21,080 bases of DNA from a virus: positions 1 through 21,080 of IMG/VR virus record IMGVR_UViG_3300028735_000042; one strand, 5' to 3'. A program made the position numbers and the translations under genes. Below, in pieces: positions 20,768 through 21,080 of the stretch (positions are counted from its first letter, which is position 1; every line of letters starts with the position of its first letter). The notes beneath the pieces are model-generated. The model did not search any database. It had not been told where the DNA came from and saw only the letters and a program-made list of their open reading frames with translations.

Positions 20768-21080
20768 TCAGATTTCGCCCGTCTTGCGGTGGTCGGCGTC
20801 AAGCATGGCAAGCACGCGCCGGCAGAAATCCGCCGTCTGCTCCCGGCTGGGCATTCCACCCCACAGCATGACAGTATCTTCGCTGTCCAGCTTCTTCAGA
20901 TTGACTGCGCCAGGCGGATAACCGCCAACAGCCGGGGAGCAATCCTCAAGAAGGTCCGCTTGTTCCGCCTCTTCTTTCGTATAGAGGAGCGCGAAATCGA
21001 GCGTCCCCGTCGCGCTGTCGCAGTATATCCGCAGGCCGTGTCCGTCTCCGTCCCACAGGTCTACAGACCATCCGACGGTT
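20768..21080 (-). CDS. 3' part of a gene running off the right edge
   Basis: An open frame enters from the right edge and stops with TGA at 20768-20770, 25 bases after the convergent integrase stop; about 103 residues are visible (ending 'CRRVLAMLDADHRKTGEI'). It includes 'GWSVDLWDGDGHGLRIYCDS', 'LDFALLYTKEEAEQADLLED' and 'VMLWGGMPSREQTADFCRRV'. No family is recognised. GC content and codon use fit a real gene. It may be flanking host DNA, placing an attachment site between it and the integrase, or a further phage gene. Confidence 0.6.
   Translation of the reverse strand, partial: TVGWSVDLWDGDGHGLRIYCDSATGTLDFALLYTKEEAEQADLLEDCSPAVGGYPPGAVNLKKLDSEDTVMLWGGMPSREQTADFCRRVLAMLDADHRKTGEI

Noticed and set aside
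19654-20859. 401-aa minus-strand open frame opposite the integrase
   Set aside because: The plus-strand integrase has a complete catalytic motif set; the opposite frame is open only because of GC-rich codon bias and has no recognisable domain.

Overview
The window is one end of a compact temperate phage or prophage, probably a short-tailed podovirus with a P22-type head, in a GC-rich bacterium. Nearly every gene lies on the minus strand, so transcription runs from right (about 19.8 kb) to left (position 1), with many ATGA or 1 to 4 base stop/start overlaps. Host assignment is inference. The sigma factor at 14443-15051 resembles ECF-like sigma factors I associate with Acidobacteriota (Bryobacter/Solibacter type), and the repeated SVFGRTGAV motif in the tail spike is common in fibres from such hosts. 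No rRNA, tRNA, CRISPR array or insertion sequence is visible.

Right end (about 19.5-21.08 kb): a plus-strand tyrosine integrase, a large inverted repeat about 60 bp upstream of it, and beyond it the 3' part of an unrelated minus-strand gene that may be flanking host DNA. Early/replication region (about 17-19.8 kb): a small start-proximal ORF, a winged-helix protein, a 483-residue replication-initiator-like protein that carries a cluster of regularly spaced TGTACA repeats inside its own gene (candidate origin), and several small unknown genes including a 42-residue membrane protein. Middle (about 13.2-17 kb): small Cys-rich proteins, an HNH nuclease, a DNA cytosine methyltransferase with a duplicated start, an unknown protein coupled to an ECF-like sigma factor, then two further proteins with sigma-region-4-like helix-turn-helix features just ahead of the packaging genes. 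This is a plausible late-gene switch.

Late region (about 13.2 kb down to 1): small membrane protein, small terminase, large terminase, P22-type portal, scaffold, P22-type coat protein, a hairpin-rich gap, a short virion-module protein, two tandem paralogous gp4-like tail accessory genes, a 1213-residue beta-helix tail spike and a second surface protein. Both surface proteins begin with a signal-peptide-like segment. Lysis, ejection and immunity-repressor genes are not seen and may lie to the left.

The oddest features are: (i) a large terminase split between its ATPase and nuclease halves by a 131-nt insert encoding a 43-residue membrane protein, with an apparent one-base frameshift at its start; (ii) the intragenic iteron cluster; (iii) a 24-codon leader that duplicates the methyltransferase N-terminus; (iv) three successive hairpins after the coat gene.
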